DNA of 64,000 nt from Aeromonas sp. RU39B (GTDB taxonomy: Bacteria; Pseudomonadota; Gammaproteobacteria; Enterobacterales; Aeromonadaceae). This document shows, one piece after another, positions 19,811 through 28,858 of this stretch. The notes beneath the pieces are model-generated. The model did not search any database and was not told the origin of the DNA. It saw only the letters and a program-made list of their open reading frames with translations. Numbering within the stretch: position 1 is the stretch's first letter; each line of letters begins with the position of its first letter. Location: NCBI RefSeq assembly GCF_900156095.1, contig NZ_FTMJ01000004.1, positions 62,001 through 126,000 on the forward strand. Reading direction: 5' to 3'. The position numbers and the translations under genes are program-made.

Positions 19811-20542
19811 TCATGCAAGATCGCCAAAGCGACACTGCAAGGCGGTGATGGCAGTCAGGGCAGCGGTTTCGGTGCGCAGCACCCGTGGCCCGAGCAACAT
19901 CTCCTTGAAGCCGTGCTTAACGGTATCATCGATCTCCTGTTCCGACAGCCCCCCCTCGGGGCCAATCAGCAGGCGAACCCCGTGCTCTGGCACCGGTAAG
20001 GTCTGAATGCTGTATTCGGCGCGGGGGTGCAGGTTGAGTTTGAGCTCATCGGTTGGCTCACTCATCCAATCGGCCAGCTCCATCGGCATACGCACTTCGG
20101 GCACGTGGCTGCGGCCGCACTGTTCACAGGCGCTGATAACAATCTTCTGCCACTGCTCGCGTTTCTTCTCGAGCCGATCCGCTGGCAGTTTCACCCCGCA
20201 GCGCTCGGAGAAGAGCGGGGTGATCACTGTTACGCCCAGCTCGACCGATTTTTGAATGGTGAAATCCATCTTTTCGCCACGACTGATGACCTGCCCGAGA
20301 TGGATGGCGAGGGGCGATTCGACCGGATTGGCGGTCATGGCGGTCACTTCGACCTCGACCCCTTTTTTGGTCACGGCGCGGATCACGGCTGGATAGTCGT
20401 GGTCACCGCCGTTAAACAGCACCAGCTCCTGGCCCGGCTGCATACGCAGGACGCGGCCGACATGGTTGGCACCATCTTCGCCAAGGCTCAGGATCTGCCC
20501 CGCACTGAGCGGGGCCGGTTCATAAATTCGTGGAATACGCAT
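19811..20542 (-). CDS. rsmE: 16S rRNA (uracil-1498-N3)-methyltransferase
   Basis: RsmE methylates U1498 of 16S rRNA. The 243-residue SPOUT-fold protein starts RIPRIYEP, has the N-terminal PUA-like part and the C-terminal knot motifs [14 protein letters not shown] and [16 protein letters not shown]. Its length equals that of the E. coli enzyme. It follows endA by 3 bp, so the two are cotranscribed. Confidence 0.97.
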   Translation of the reverse strand: MRIPRIYEPAPLSAGQILSLGEDGANHVGRVLRMQPGQELVLFNGGDHDYPAVIRAVTKKGVEVEVTAMTANPVESPLAIHLGQVISRGEKMDFTIQKSVELGVTVITPLFSERCGVKLPADRLEKKREQWQKIVISACEQCGRSHVPEVRMPMELADWMSEPTDELKLNLHPRAEYSIQTLPVPEHGVRLLIGPEGGLSEQEIDDTVKHGFKEMLLGPRVLRTETAALTAITALQCRFGDLA

Positions 20543-20545
20543 CGC

Positions 20546-21235
20546 TTATTGGCACTTCTGTCTGTCGATGAAGGGGTTGCTATTGCCCTGGATCTGCTTG
20601 ATACGCTGGTTGCGTTGGCACTCCCAGGCATCCGCCGGGTATTGCCGGTCCCAGGCTTCAAACAGTTTACGCTGCTGGTCGGCCAGACGCAGCTTGTAGC
20701 GGTCGCTCATATAAAGATAGGCACGGGCAATCTGACCGCGCACCGGTCCCTTGGCGGGCTGAACTTTAAGATCTTTGAAGTCGATCAGCATCTGGCACTG
20801 GCCATACTGATCCGGCTTGCCGTTCCAGTCGCTAAAGCGGTAGTTGGCGCGATCGCCGTTGACTTCACCGATGGCCGGAAACAGGTTGTGCATATCCCCT
20901 TCCATGGTGTTGAACTCGTCGCTCTTGCCGCAATTTTTGCGCCCGCCATCTTGCCAGCACTGCAGCTGGTGGCCAAATTCCCAGGCCGGTACCACATGCT
21001 CCCACTCGATGCGCGCTGCACGCTCGGGCTGTTTGCGCGGCTGGTAGCCACAGCTCTCCCAGTCCGGCGTCATCTTCTTGCCGCTGTATTTAATGGCGCA
21101 GCCGCAATAGATGGTAACCGGGTGGTCACGATAGAGGTTGGTCAGTTGCGCTTTGGCTTCACGAAAATTCTGTTCGGCCTGGGCACCGAAGGCCAGCAGG
21201 GCCGAGCAAGTCAGGATAAGAAGGCGATAAAACAT
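20546..21235 (-). CDS. endA: Periplasmic or secreted DNA endonuclease I
   Basis: EndA/Dns is a non-specific DNase. An N-terminal signal peptide of about 20 residues (LLILTCSALLAFGAQA) directs export. The mature part shows the beta-beta-alpha-metal motif IEWEHVVPAWEFGHQ with the general-base histidine, and MHNLFPAIGEVNGDRANYRF with the metal ligand asparagine. Eight or so cysteines suggest disulfides, as in Vibrio Vvn and Aeromonas Dns. The 229-residue length is normal. Confidence 0.96.
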   Translation of the reverse strand: MFYRLLILTCSALLAFGAQAEQNFREAKAQLTNLYRDHPVTIYCGCAIKYSGKKMTPDWESCGYQPRKQPERAARIEWEHVVPAWEFGHQLQCWQDGGRKNCGKSDEFNTMEGDMHNLFPAIGEVNGDRANYRFSDWNGKPDQYGQCQMLIDFKDLKVQPAKGPVRGQIARAYLYMSDRYKLRLADQQRKLFEAWDRQYPADAWECQRNQRIKQIQGNSNPFIDRQKCQ

Positions 21236-21276
21236 GGTGGAAGCGATCCGTTAATAAAAATGGGGCGTGCAGCTTA

Positions 21277-21795
21277 TCACAGGGTTTCGGCCGAGGATCT
21301 CTCACCCACGCAGGGGAGCAATTCGCTGCGACAGACCCGGCAGTGGTAGCGCGCCTCGCCCCGGCGCACCTTGTTATGGCGGCGCACCGACAGCGCATGC
21401 TCGCGGCAGGCGCAGCGATAAGGGAAGGTGCGCTCGGCCAGCGGAGCCAGGTTAAAGTTGTGCGTGACCTTGGGCGCCAGCCCAAACACCTCGCGCATCA
21501 CCGATTGCCACTGCGAGCCGTGCGGCAGGACCCGACGGGCACCGCGTCCGCTGCCCCACAGGGCGTACACCAGCAGGTGCGCCACCTCGTGCGGCACCAC
21601 CTCGTTTAGAAAGGCGGCCTGATTGGCGGCAAACAGGGTGGGATTAAAGCGCAGCTCCCAGCTTTGCAGGCGCGCCGTACCGGCCGCGCGGCCACGCAGA
21701 TCGCAGCGGATCCGCGGGCGGGGAAAGGTGCGTCCGAGTTTCTGCTCTGCCAGGGTCAGGCAGGCATCCACCCGCTCGGTCATCAGGGTCTGCAT
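21277..21795 (-). CDS. sprT: SprT family zinc-binding protein
   Basis: SprT-family proteins have a zincin-like fold related to the eukaryotic DNA-protein crosslink protease Spartan. The zinc site VPHEVAHLLVYALWG is present at about residues 65-79, followed by the C-terminal CX1C-type zinc ribbon (YRCACREHALSVRR ... YHCRVCRS). Start choice is uncertain: ATG 21795 gives 172 residues and an internal ATG at 21783 gives 168. Neither has a clear Shine-Dalgarno. It sits between metK and endA as in E. coli. Confidence 0.93.
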   Translation of the reverse strand: MQTLMTERVDACLTLAEQKLGRTFPRPRIRCDLRGRAAGTARLQSWELRFNPTLFAANQAAFLNEVVPHEVAHLLVYALWGSGRGARRVLPHGSQWQSVMREVFGLAPKVTHNFNLAPLAERTFPYRCACREHALSVRRHNKVRRGEARYHCRVCRSELLPCVGERSSAETL

Positions 21796-21816
21796 GGTGC
21801 TGGTGCTATAAAACAG

Positions 21817-21842
21817 AAGGGGAGCCTCGGCTCCCCTTTTAC
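21817..21842. terminator. Hairpin terminator between metK and sprT
   Basis: AAGGGGAGCC / GGCTCCCCTT stem. On the minus strand it follows metK and may reduce read-through into sprT. Confidence 0.75.
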
Positions 21843-21870
21843 CACAATTTGCGTTGTCCGCAATGCAGGC

Positions 21871-23022
21871 TTACAGGCCGGCGGCGTCGCGCAGCAGTTC
21901 AGCCTTGTTGGTTTGTTCCCACGGGAACTCCGGACGACCGAAGTGGCCGTAGGCGGCAGTGGCTTGGTAGATCGGGCGCTTCAGATCCAGCATCTCGATC
22001 AGGCCATACGGGCGCAGTTCGAAGTGCTGACGCACCAGCTTGACCAGCAGCTCTTCGGCGACCTTGCCGGTACCGAAGGTTTCCACGCTGATGGAGGTCG
22101 GCTCGGCCACGCCGATGGCGTAGGAGATCTGGATTTCGCAGCGATCGGCCAGACCGGCAGCCACGATGTTTTTGGCTACATAGCGGGCGGCGTAGGCTGC
22201 AGAGCGGTCAACCTTGGACGGATCCTTACCGGAGAACGCGCCACCACCGTGACGGGCCATGCCGCCGTAGGTGTCGACGATGATCTTGCGACCGGTCAGA
22301 CCGCAGTCACCCATCGGGCCGCCGATAACAAAACGACCGGTCGGGTTGATGAAGTACTTGGTGTCCTTGTTGACCCACTCGGTCGGCAGCACCGGCTTGA
22401 TGATCTCTTCGCGTACCGCTTCCACCAGATCGCTGTGGCTGATCGATTCGGCGTGCTGGGTGGAGAGCACCACGGCATCAACACCGATGATCTTGCCATC
22501 ATCGCCATAGGCAAACGTCAGCTGGCTCTTGGCATCCGGACGCAGCCACGGCAGGGTGCCGTTCTTGCGCACTTCGGCCTGGCGCTTGACCAGCAGGTGG
22601 GAGTAGGTGATCGGTGCCGGCATCAGCACGTCGGTTTCGTTGGTGGCATAACCGAACATCAGACCCTGGTCACCCGCACCCTGTTCGAGCGGGTTGGAGC
22701 GGTCAACGCCCTGGTTGATGTCCGGGGATTGCTTGCCGATGGCGTTGAGCACGGCGCAGGAGTCGGCATCAAAACCCATGTCAGAGTGGGTGTAGCCAAT
22801 CTCACGCACGGTGTCGCGCACGATCTGTTCGATATCAACCCAGGCGGAGGTGGTGACTTCGCCAGCCACCATGACCATGCCGGTCTTGACCAGGGTTTCA
22901 CAGGCAACGCGGGCCCGGGTGTCTTGCTTCAGGATGGCGTCCAGCACCGCATCGGAGATCTGGTCCGCGATTTTATCGGGATGGCCTTCGGAGACCGACT
23001 CGGAAGTAAACAGCTTTGCCAT
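21871..23022 (-). CDS. metK: S-adenosylmethionine synthetase
   Basis: MetK makes S-adenosylmethionine from methionine and ATP. The 383-residue protein opens with [20 protein letters not shown], contains [13 protein letters not shown] and the P-loop-like [16 protein letters not shown], all family signatures. A purine-rich Shine-Dalgarno (AGG) precedes the start. Upstream lie tandem met boxes (23091-23114), so repression by MetJ with SAM as corepressor is expected. Confidence 0.98.
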   Translation of the reverse strand: MAKLFTSESVSEGHPDKIADQISDAVLDAILKQDTRARVACETLVKTGMVMVAGEVTTSAWVDIEQIVRDTVREIGYTHSDMGFDADSCAVLNAIGKQSPDINQGVDRSNPLEQGAGDQGLMFGYATNETDVLMPAPITYSHLLVKRQAEVRKNGTLPWLRPDAKSQLTFAYGDDGKIIGVDAVVLSTQHAESISHSDLVEAVREEIIKPVLPTEWVNKDTKYFINPTGRFVIGGPMGDCGLTGRKIIVDTYGGMARHGGGAFSGKDPSKVDRSAAYAARYVAKNIVAAGLADRCEIQISYAIGVAEPTSISVETFGTGKVAEELLVKLVRQHFELRPYGLIEMLDLKRPIYQATAAYGHFGRPEFPWEQTNKAELLRDAAGL

Positions 23023-23085
23023 GATTACCTTGCCTGTGGTTGACAGGAGCGAACAAAAATCGCTCCGTGGTTGAAACTGGGATTA

Positions 23086-23115
23086 ATTGTAGAGGTATCT
23101 ACATCTGGACGTCTA
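23086..23115 (-). promoter_or_regulatory. metK promoter overlapped by tandem MetJ boxes
   Basis: Three contiguous 8-mers resemble the met box AGACGTCT: AGAGGTAT (6/8), CTACATCT (5/8) and GGACGTCT (7/8), at 23091-23114. On the minus strand, TAGACG (23110-23115) and TACAAT (23086-23091) form a -35/-10 pair with an 18-bp spacer, so MetJ bound to the boxes would cover the promoter. Confidence 0.75.
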
Positions 23116-23376
23116 TTTTAATGTTGGGGGTGGGCGATTGCCAGCACTATTTTGTGGGCTGGCGCACAGGAACCCGCAAACATTTGGTGCAGCCGGGCGT
23201 GCGCCGAATGAAGTAGTAACCTCCTGCCCGTATAAACGTTTTTTATTCAGGAAAAGCGATTGTCTTCCCAAAGCCGAAAGGTCTCCCCAGATAGTGTTTG
23301 CACCGCGCTCGCCCTACTGGGAGAATATTGGCCTCGCCAATATGGGCAATCTTAAGCAATCGCAGGAGAGATAGTG
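23116..23376 (+). other. Leader and promoter region of tkt
   Basis: The 261 bp between the met boxes and tkt hold the tkt promoter. A perfect hairpin ATATTGGC-CTC-GCCAATAT lies at 23325-23343, about 20 bases before the tkt Shine-Dalgarno. No gene is seen. Confidence 0.5.
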
Positions 23377-25368
23377 ATGCCTTCTCGTAAAGAGCTTGCC
23401 AATGCCGTTCGCGCATTGAGTATGGATGCCGTTCAGAAAGCCAACTCCGGTCACCCGGGTGCCCCCATGGGCATGGCTGACATCGCCGAAGTTCTCTGGC
23501 GCAGTCACCTGAAGCACAACCCGAGCAACCCGACCTGGTCCGACCGTGACCGTTTCGTGCTCTCTAATGGTCACGGCTCCATGCTGCTTTACTCCTTGCT
23601 GCATCTCACCGGTTATGACCTCTCCATCGACGATCTGAAAAACTTCCGCCAACTGCACTCTCGCACTCCGGGTCACCCGGAATACGGTTATGCACCGGGC
23701 GTTGAAACCACCACCGGTCCGCTGGGTCAAGGCATCACCAACGCCGTGGGTATGGCTATCGCCGAAAAGGCCATGGCCGAGCAGTTCAACCGTGCCGGTC
23801 ACGATGTGGTCGATCACCACACCTACGTGTTCATGGGCGACGGTTGCCTGATGGAAGGTATCTCTCACGAAGCCTGCTCCCTGGCCGGTACGCTGGGTCT
23901 GGGCAAGCTGATTGCCTTCTGGGATGACAACGGCATCTCCATCGACGGTCACGTTGAAGGCTGGTTCACCGATGACACACCGAAGCGCTTTGAAGCCTAC
24001 GGCTGGCACGTTATCCCGGGCGTAGACGGTCACAACCCGGACGCCATCAATGCCGCCATCGAAGCCGCCAAGGCCGAGACCGGCAAGCCGACCCTGATCT
24101 GCTGCCGCACCATCATCGGTTACGGTTCGCCGAACAAGTCCGGCTCCCACGATTGCCACGGCTCGCCGCTGGGCAACGACGAAATCAAGGCTGCCCGTGA
24201 ATTCCTGGGCTGGAACCACGAGCCGTTCGTGATCCCGAGCGACATCGCGGCCCAGTGGAACGGTCGCGAGAAGGGCGGCAAGCTGGAATCCGAGTGGGAT
24301 GCCAAGTTCGCTGCCTACGCTGCCGCTCACCCCGAGCTGGCTGCCGAGTTCAAGCGCCGTATGAGCGGTGACCTGCCGGCGAACTGGGCCGCCGAATCGG
24401 CCAAGATCATCGAAAATCTGCAAGCCAACCCGGCCAAGATCGCCACCCGTAAGGCCTCCCAGAACGCACTGGAAGCCTTCGGCAAGCTGCTGCCGGAATT
24501 TATGGGCGGCTCTGCGGATCTGGCGCCGTCCAACCTGACCATGTGGTCCGGCTCCAAGTCTCTGACTCCGGAAAGCGCTGCGGGTAACTACATCCACTAC
24601 GGCGTGCGCGAGTTCGGCATGTCCGCCATCATGAACGGTATCGCCCTGCACGGTGGTTTCATCCCCTACGGCGCCACCTTCCTGATGTTTATGGAATACG
24701 CCCGTAACGCCCTGCGTATGGCCGCCCTGATGAAGCAGCGCTCCATCTTCGTTTATACCCACGACTCCATCGGTCTGGGCGAAGACGGCCCGACTCACCA
24801 GCCGGTTGAGCAGATCGCTTCCCTGCGTCTGACCCCGAACATGAGTACCTGGCGTCCGTGTGACCAGGTTGAATCTGCCGTGGCTTGGAAGTTTGCCATC
24901 GAGCGTAAGGATGGCCCGACCTCCCTGATCTTCTCCCGCCAGAACCTGGCCCAGATGGATCGCAGCGCTGAGCAACTCGCCAACGTCGCCAAGGGCGGTT
25001 ATGTGCTGAAGGATTGCGCCGGTACGCCGGATCTGATCCTGATCGCTACCGGCTCTGAAGTGGAGCTGGCGGTTGCCGCTTATGAGCAACTGACCGCCAA
25101 GGGCCGTGCCGTGCGCGTGGTCTCCCTGCCGGCCACCGACGTGTTCGACGCTCAATCCGCCGAATACAAGGAGTCCGTGCTGCCGTCTTCTGTGACCAAG
25201 CGCGTTGCTATCGAAGCCGGTATCGCTGACTACTGGTACAAGTACGTCGGTTTCGGCGGCAAGATCATCGGTATGCGCTCCTTCGGTGAATCTGCTCCGG
25301 CCGAACTGCTGTTCAAGGAATTTGGCTTTACCGTGGAAAACGTGGTTGCGACCGCTGAGTCCCTGTAA
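23377..25368 (+). CDS. tkt: Transketolase
   Basis: Transketolase transfers two-carbon units between sugar phosphates using thiamine diphosphate. The 663-residue protein has the substrate region [13 protein letters not shown], the ThDP/metal motif [29 protein letters not shown], and the pyrimidine-domain stretch [21 protein letters not shown] used ATG 23377, with AGGAG at 23364-23368, rather than the GTG at 23374. The codon use is strongly biased, as in highly expressed genes. It is divergent from metK and ended by a strong terminator. Confidence 0.98.
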   Translation: MPSRKELANAVRALSMDAVQKANSGHPGAPMGMADIAEVLWRSHLKHNPSNPTWSDRDRFVLSNGHGSMLLYSLLHLTGYDLSIDDLKNFRQLHSRTPGHPEYGYAPGVETTTGPLGQGITNAVGMAIAEKAMAEQFNRAGHDVVDHHTYVFMGDGCLMEGISHEACSLAGTLGLGKLIAFWDDNGISIDGHVEGWFTDDTPKRFEAYGWHVIPGVDGHNPDAINAAIEAAKAETGKPTLICCRTIIGYGSPNKSGSHDCHGSPLGNDEIKAAREFLGWNHEPFVIPSDIAAQWNGREKGGKLESEWDAKFAAYAAAHPELAAEFKRRMSGDLPANWAAESAKIIENLQANPAKIATRKASQNALEAFGKLLPEFMGGSADLAPSNLTMWSGSKSLTPESAAGNYIHYGVREFGMSAIMNGIALHGGFIPYGATFLMFMEYARNALRMAALMKQRSIFVYTHDSIGLGEDGPTHQPVEQIASLRLTPNMSTWRPCDQVESAVAWKFAIERKDGPTSLIFSRQNLAQMDRSAEQLANVAKGGYVLKDCAGTPDLILIATGSEVELAVAAYEQLTAKGRAVRVVSLPATDVFDAQSAEYKESVLPSSVTKRVAIEAGIADYWYKYVGFGGKIIGMRSFGESAPAELLFKEFGFTVENVVATAESL

Positions 25369-25410
25369 TCCCTGACTATTGGGCCGTGCAGGCCCAATAG
25401 CCGGAACGAT

Positions 25411-25447
25411 AAAACGCTCCCCATCGCAAGATGGGGGGCGTTTTTTA
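25411..25447 (+). terminator. Terminator of tkt
   Basis: ACGCTCCCCATC / GATGGGGGGCGT stem (one G-T type mismatch) with a GCAA loop, followed by six T. Confidence 0.93.
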
Positions 25448-25591
25448 TGATTCGGAATTTATCATTTTTGTCGGATTATTCAGTATGAGTAAACGGATGC
25501 TCAGTTGTTTTAATAGCAGTGTTATGTTAATCAATGTATGTGTTAAATATTTTCTATAGATGCATTTTCTAAACGTATTTGAGGTAAAGTT

Positions 25592-26608
25592 ATGGATGCT
25601 TCCGAACTTCATAAGAAATTCTATAAAAACATAAATTCAATTGCGGAAAGTTTAATTGAATTATATTCATTGAAGTTCAAGAAGGATGCTCCTGGTTTAA
25701 ATGATCCTCTAATGCGCTGGTTGGACTTCAGGCTTCGCTATGTTGATACTCATGCGAGAGAAATAACGTTATCTAATAAGTTTCCAAAGAAAGACCTTCC
25801 TTGCGATGCTCAAAATGCATTACTTAAATTTTGTAAAATGATTGAAGAAGGGGACGACATAAATCCATATCAGGGACGAGGCCTGGTGTTAAGACATGAT
25901 ACTAGTGGTGATAAGCGTGACTCTAGAACTGATTTGCTTTGGGCAGACTGGGGTATTCATCATTTTCATCTTAGTGATGCACCGATTCCACAAGGACAGT
26001 ATTTTTCAAAGTCTGCTGACTACCTTCTTTTTTGCTTGATTAGCCATGATGTGGTGGCCTTTATTGATGTATTACTGCATCCATCAAAGGAGGGTTTTTC
26101 TAATAAAGGACTAATAGAAACACTAGTCTTAAATTGGCCTGATTATATGGATAGATATAAATTGAAAGGCATTCTTTCTAATGGTGAAAGTCAGTGTTCA
26201 GAAAGCGAAATATATGAGCTGAGAAAAAGTGGTATTACTCCATGTATGACGATAAATAATGAGGTCTATATGGGGCCTGGTTTGGGGTTGACGACAGCCT
26301 CAACTTCAGTGAGGGTCGGTGCAGTGAGAGGTCAGGTTAGCAAATTTATTAGGGGGTTAGCAGTAGAAGTCACAGATCCAAAAGGAAGATTTAGAACTAA
26401 GGACATCCTTCAGTTAGGTGAATTTTCTGACTTTTCAATAGTTCTAACACCTAATGGGCTTGCTGTATATGAGGCCAACACTGAGCACGCATTTTTATTC
26501 CCTCGTTCATCCCCTTATAAAATACCAACATTGATGGAAAATATTCATGATCTCATTTTTCCAAACTGGGCTCGAGAAACATTGCTATTAAAATTAAATT
26601 TCATGTGA
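25592..26608 (+). CDS. AT-rich orphan gene of unknown function
   Basis: The 338-residue product is not one I can name. The gene is conspicuously AT-rich, with many AAA, AAT and TTA codons, in contrast to its GC-rich neighbours. It stands alone between the tkt terminator and a second hairpin, which suggests acquisition by transfer. There is no signal peptide or membrane segment. A central block has invariant-looking residues: DLLWADWGIHHFHLSDA (about residues 112-128), SADYLLFCLISHDVVAFIDV, LLHPS, and VLNWPDYMDRYKL. This resembles a family of uncharacterised accessory proteins with a DWGIHHxHL...NWP pattern. AGGT precedes the ATG by 7 bases. A nuclease or defence role is only a guess. Confidence 0.75.
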   Translation: MDASELHKKFYKNINSIAESLIELYSLKFKKDAPGLNDPLMRWLDFRLRYVDTHAREITLSNKFPKKDLPCDAQNALLKFCKMIEEGDDINPYQGRGLVLRHDTSGDKRDSRTDLLWADWGIHHFHLSDAPIPQGQYFSKSADYLLFCLISHDVVAFIDVLLHPSKEGFSNKGLIETLVLNWPDYMDRYKLKGILSNGESQCSESEIYELRKSGITPCMTINNEVYMGPGLGLTTASTSVRVGAVRGQVSKFIRGLAVEVTDPKGRFRTKDILQLGEFSDFSIVLTPNGLAVYEANTEHAFLFPRSSPYKIPTLMENIHDLIFPNWARETLLLKLNFM

Positions 26609-26633
26609 ACGATTCATTTCAGTATCCCATTTA

Positions 26634-26668
26634 AAAAACACACCGACTTAAGCCGGTGTGTTTAATTG
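26634..26668. terminator. Bidirectional terminator between the AT-rich gene and the RidA-triplet gene
   Basis: ACACACCG / CGGTGTGT stem around CTTAAG, with A-rich and T-rich flanks. It serves two convergent genes. Confidence 0.82.
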
Positions 26669-26681
26669 TTAAAGCTATGTA

Positions 26682-27947
26682 TTACACCTGCGGCGGGGTA
26701 CTTTCCGCGTTGGACATTACCGCATCCAACTGGATCAGGGCGCCAGCGGGCAGCTCACGGACGGCGAACACGGTGCGGGCCGGTTGATAGTCCGGGAAGT
26801 AGCGACTGTAAACGGCATTGACCGCATCCAGATCGTCGATAGTGGCCAGCTGAATATTCACCTTCACAATATCGTCCATCACATGGCCGATGCTCTCCAC
26901 AATCGACTTGATATGAGTCAGGCACTGGGCGGTCTGCTCTTTAATGCAGCCGGTCAGGATCTTGCCGGTGGCGAGATCAACCGGCAGTTGGCCGGCAATA
27001 TGGTTGTAGTGGGAAAAGGCGACGCTCTGGCTATGCAGTGCGCTGCGCGGCGCCTTGTCGGTATTGCGGGCGCGGATCACCAGATTGTGGCGATCTTCCA
27101 CCAGTTGCGGCGGGGTGCCGTCACCGTGAGAGACCACGGCATCCATCTGCACCAGCGCACCCAGCGGCAGGGCCGAGGCGGCAATTACGCTGCGGGCCGG
27201 CATATAGGCGGCGGCGCGGGCAATGGCCGAGTCCGGGAAGAAGGTGGTGTAGACCTCGTTGACGGCATCGAGATCGGCCAGATTGGTCAGATAGATGGTC
27301 ACTTTGACGATATCATCGAGCGGCACATCAATGCTTTCCAGCACGGTTTTAATATGGCGCAGACATTGAGCTGCCTGCTCTTTAATGCCGCCAGAGACCA
27401 GTTTGCCGGTGGCCATATCAATCGGCAGTTGCGCCGCAATGTTGTTGTAGTGCGAGAAGGCAACGGTTTGGGTATAGAGCGGACTTTGCGGTGCACGTTC
27501 GCTATTGCGCGCCAGTTTAACCAGCGGGCAGGGGGCTTGCGGGAGTGTCCCCTCGCCGTTGGAGATAATGGCGTCCATCTCAATGGCTGCACCCATTGGC
27601 AGCGCAGCGACAGCCAGAACGGTGCGGGTCGGCACATAGCTTGGGAAAAATTCGCGATAGACCGTATTGACTGCCTCTAAATCGGCAATGTCTTGCAAAA
27701 AGAGGGTGACTTTTACCACGTCATCCATCACATGACCGATGCTCTCGACAATCGCCTTGATATTGGCAAGGCACTGTCTGGCCTGGGTCTTGATATCACC
27801 GCCCACCAGTTTGCCCGTGTGCGGGTCAACCGGCAGTTGGGCGGCAATATTGTTGTAATGGGAAAAGGCCACGCTCTGGGTATAGGGACCGAGGCTTTGC
27901 GGTGCATTGGACGTATTTCTGGCTGATTTGATAATGGTGCCACTCAT
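26682..27947 (-). CDS. Protein of three tandem RidA (YjgF/UK114) domains
   Basis: RidA deaminates reactive enamines and imines such as 2-aminoacrylate and normally works as a homotrimer of about 130-residue subunits. Here three RidA domains lie in one 421-residue chain: residues about 1-135, 140-280 and 286-421. Each repeats the block Q-S/T-V-A-F-S-H-Y-N-x-I-A-x-Q-L-P and ends in a conserved arginine motif (PTRTV R108, PARSV R252, PARTV R391), the position of E. coli R105. Cys107 of E. coli is Val in all three, and Glu120 appears to be Asp. Domain 2 has an insertion of about 8-9 residues before its arginine. I set the start at 27947 (MSGTIIKSAR); 66 upstream codons lack family character. Confidence 0.88.
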   Translation of the reverse strand: MSGTIIKSARNTSNAPQSLGPYTQSVAFSHYNNIAAQLPVDPHTGKLVGGDIKTQARQCLANIKAIVESIGHVMDDVVKVTLFLQDIADLEAVNTVYREFFPSYVPTRTVLAVAALPMGAAIEMDAIISNGEGTLPQAPCPLVKLARNSERAPQSPLYTQTVAFSHYNNIAAQLPIDMATGKLVSGGIKEQAAQCLRHIKTVLESIDVPLDDIVKVTIYLTNLADLDAVNEVYTTFFPDSAIARAAAYMPARSVIAASALPLGALVQMDAVVSHGDGTPPQLVEDRHNLVIRARNTDKAPRSALHSQSVAFSHYNHIAGQLPVDLATGKILTGCIKEQTAQCLTHIKSIVESIGHVMDDIVKVNIQLATIDDLDAVNAVYSRYFPDYQPARTVFAVRELPAGALIQLDAVMSNAESTPPQV

Positions 27948-28139
27948 AGGGATTGCCTTGTTGTAATAGTGTTTATTGATGTAGAGATCAGAGGTTGTAT
28001 CTGCTTTTCCCACCCCGTTTCGCTTTCCTTGCGCACCAATCAATAAGATGTAGCAAGCCCATCGCGCCTTGCAGAGCGCGAGCGTGACAAACCGGGTGAG
28101 ATGTTCAGATGCAGCGATTCTATGAATGGTATTTTTGCC

Positions 28140-28152
28140 TTGCAAACTGCGA
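28140..28152. promoter_or_regulatory. Weak LuxO-box-like site, RidA side
   Basis: TTGCAAACTGCGA resembles the Vibrio LuxO site TTGCAWWWTGCAA at most positions (two differences). It lies about 190 bp upstream of the RidA-triplet gene. No sigma-54 promoter with correct -24/-12 spacing was found near it. Confidence 0.25.
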
Positions 28153-28638
28153 TTGCATTTCTATGAGTTGGCTCAACGCCCTGAAATATATTCACGCTGC
28201 TATTCAATGCAGCGATTATTCCAACTTATTAACAAATGCGGAGCGCTGTGCTGACCTATTTGCCGGGCTTGGCTGCTGCCAGAGAGCAAAATGCGACAGG
28301 TCGGCGCTGTAACCAAGGCGTTAAAAACGAAAATTGCTTGGCTGCACATGCAGAGCGTGATGCATAGATATATATTTTTAACGCGAGGGTGGGGGCTTTT
28401 TAACGGCCATAAAATATGCTAGCCCAGATGGTGTTGCCGTTAATGATAAATAGCGCTGTTGCTTATTCGTGGCGACTGCATAAGCACGAGAAGTGCATTC
28501 GGATAATTGCTAAATGGAATTAATGCGCTGGCGCAAGACTTTGCACATTATTAACCGCAATCTTATGCCATAAATTTTCATCGGCCTGCTCGGTATACGG
28601 CGGCGAGGGTTTTCGCTGCCCGCTGACTGACAGTGCGG

Positions 28639-28675
28639 CTGACGAATCGACCGACCCTCTCTGACGAATCGATCC
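28639..28675. repeat. Direct repeat CTGACGAATCGA, 22 bp apart
   Basis: CTGACGAATCGACC at 28639 and CTGACGAATCGATCC at 28661 start exactly 22 bp (about two helical turns) apart, so both copies face the same side of the DNA. They lie about 185-220 bp upstream of the luxO-like start and look like a regulator binding array of unknown ligand. Confidence 0.6.
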
Positions 28676-28775
28676 GCAGTCGTGACAGCTCCTATCCGAG
28701 ATAACGGGATTGCGATGCAAAATGGCAAAGTGACCCGCTAACTGGCTTCGTTTGTCCCTCTTTTGCCTGACTTTT

Positions 28776-28788
28776 TTGCATTTTGCAC
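28776..28788. promoter_or_regulatory. LuxO-box-like palindrome upstream of the luxO-like gene
   Basis: TTGCATTTTGCAC differs from the Vibrio LuxO-binding consensus TTGCAWWWTGCAA only at the last base. It lies 71 bp before the luxO-like ATG, suggesting autoregulation. Confidence 0.4.
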
Positions 28789-28858
28789 AGAGATGGCCCT
28801 TAATGGGATTGAGCGGCGTGTGCACTGCACGCACAATATCTCCATTGCAACGTCAAGG

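Larger units (their letters stand above)
27948..28858. other. Unusually long divergent intergenic region before the luxO-like gene
   Basis: At 911 bp this is the longest non-coding stretch in the window. It has a LuxO-box-like palindrome at 28776, a weaker one at 28140, a 22-bp-spaced direct repeat at 28639/28661, a 12-bp palindrome CTGCACATGCAG near 28341, and GTGCA-C-TGCAC at 28820-28830. I see no convincing ORF and no hairpin with a T-run that would end a small RNA. Confidence 0.5.

Noticed and set aside
23314-25155. 613-codon minus-strand ORF
   Set aside because: Antisense of tkt; the real gene shows strong codon bias and ThDP motifs.
28419-28452. Sequence CTAGCC...GTTG...TTAATGA faintly like the conserved core of Vibrio Qrr small RNAs, upstream of the luxO-like gene
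   Set aside because: Only scattered matches to the Qrr core, with insertions. There is no 5' stem-loop, no hairpin plus T-run for termination, and no sigma-54 promoter with correct spacing upstream.
28529-28546. Sigma-54 promoter-like TGGCGC...TTTGCA
   Set aside because: The distance between the GG and GC elements is one base too long, and sigma-54 promoters tolerate little spacing change.
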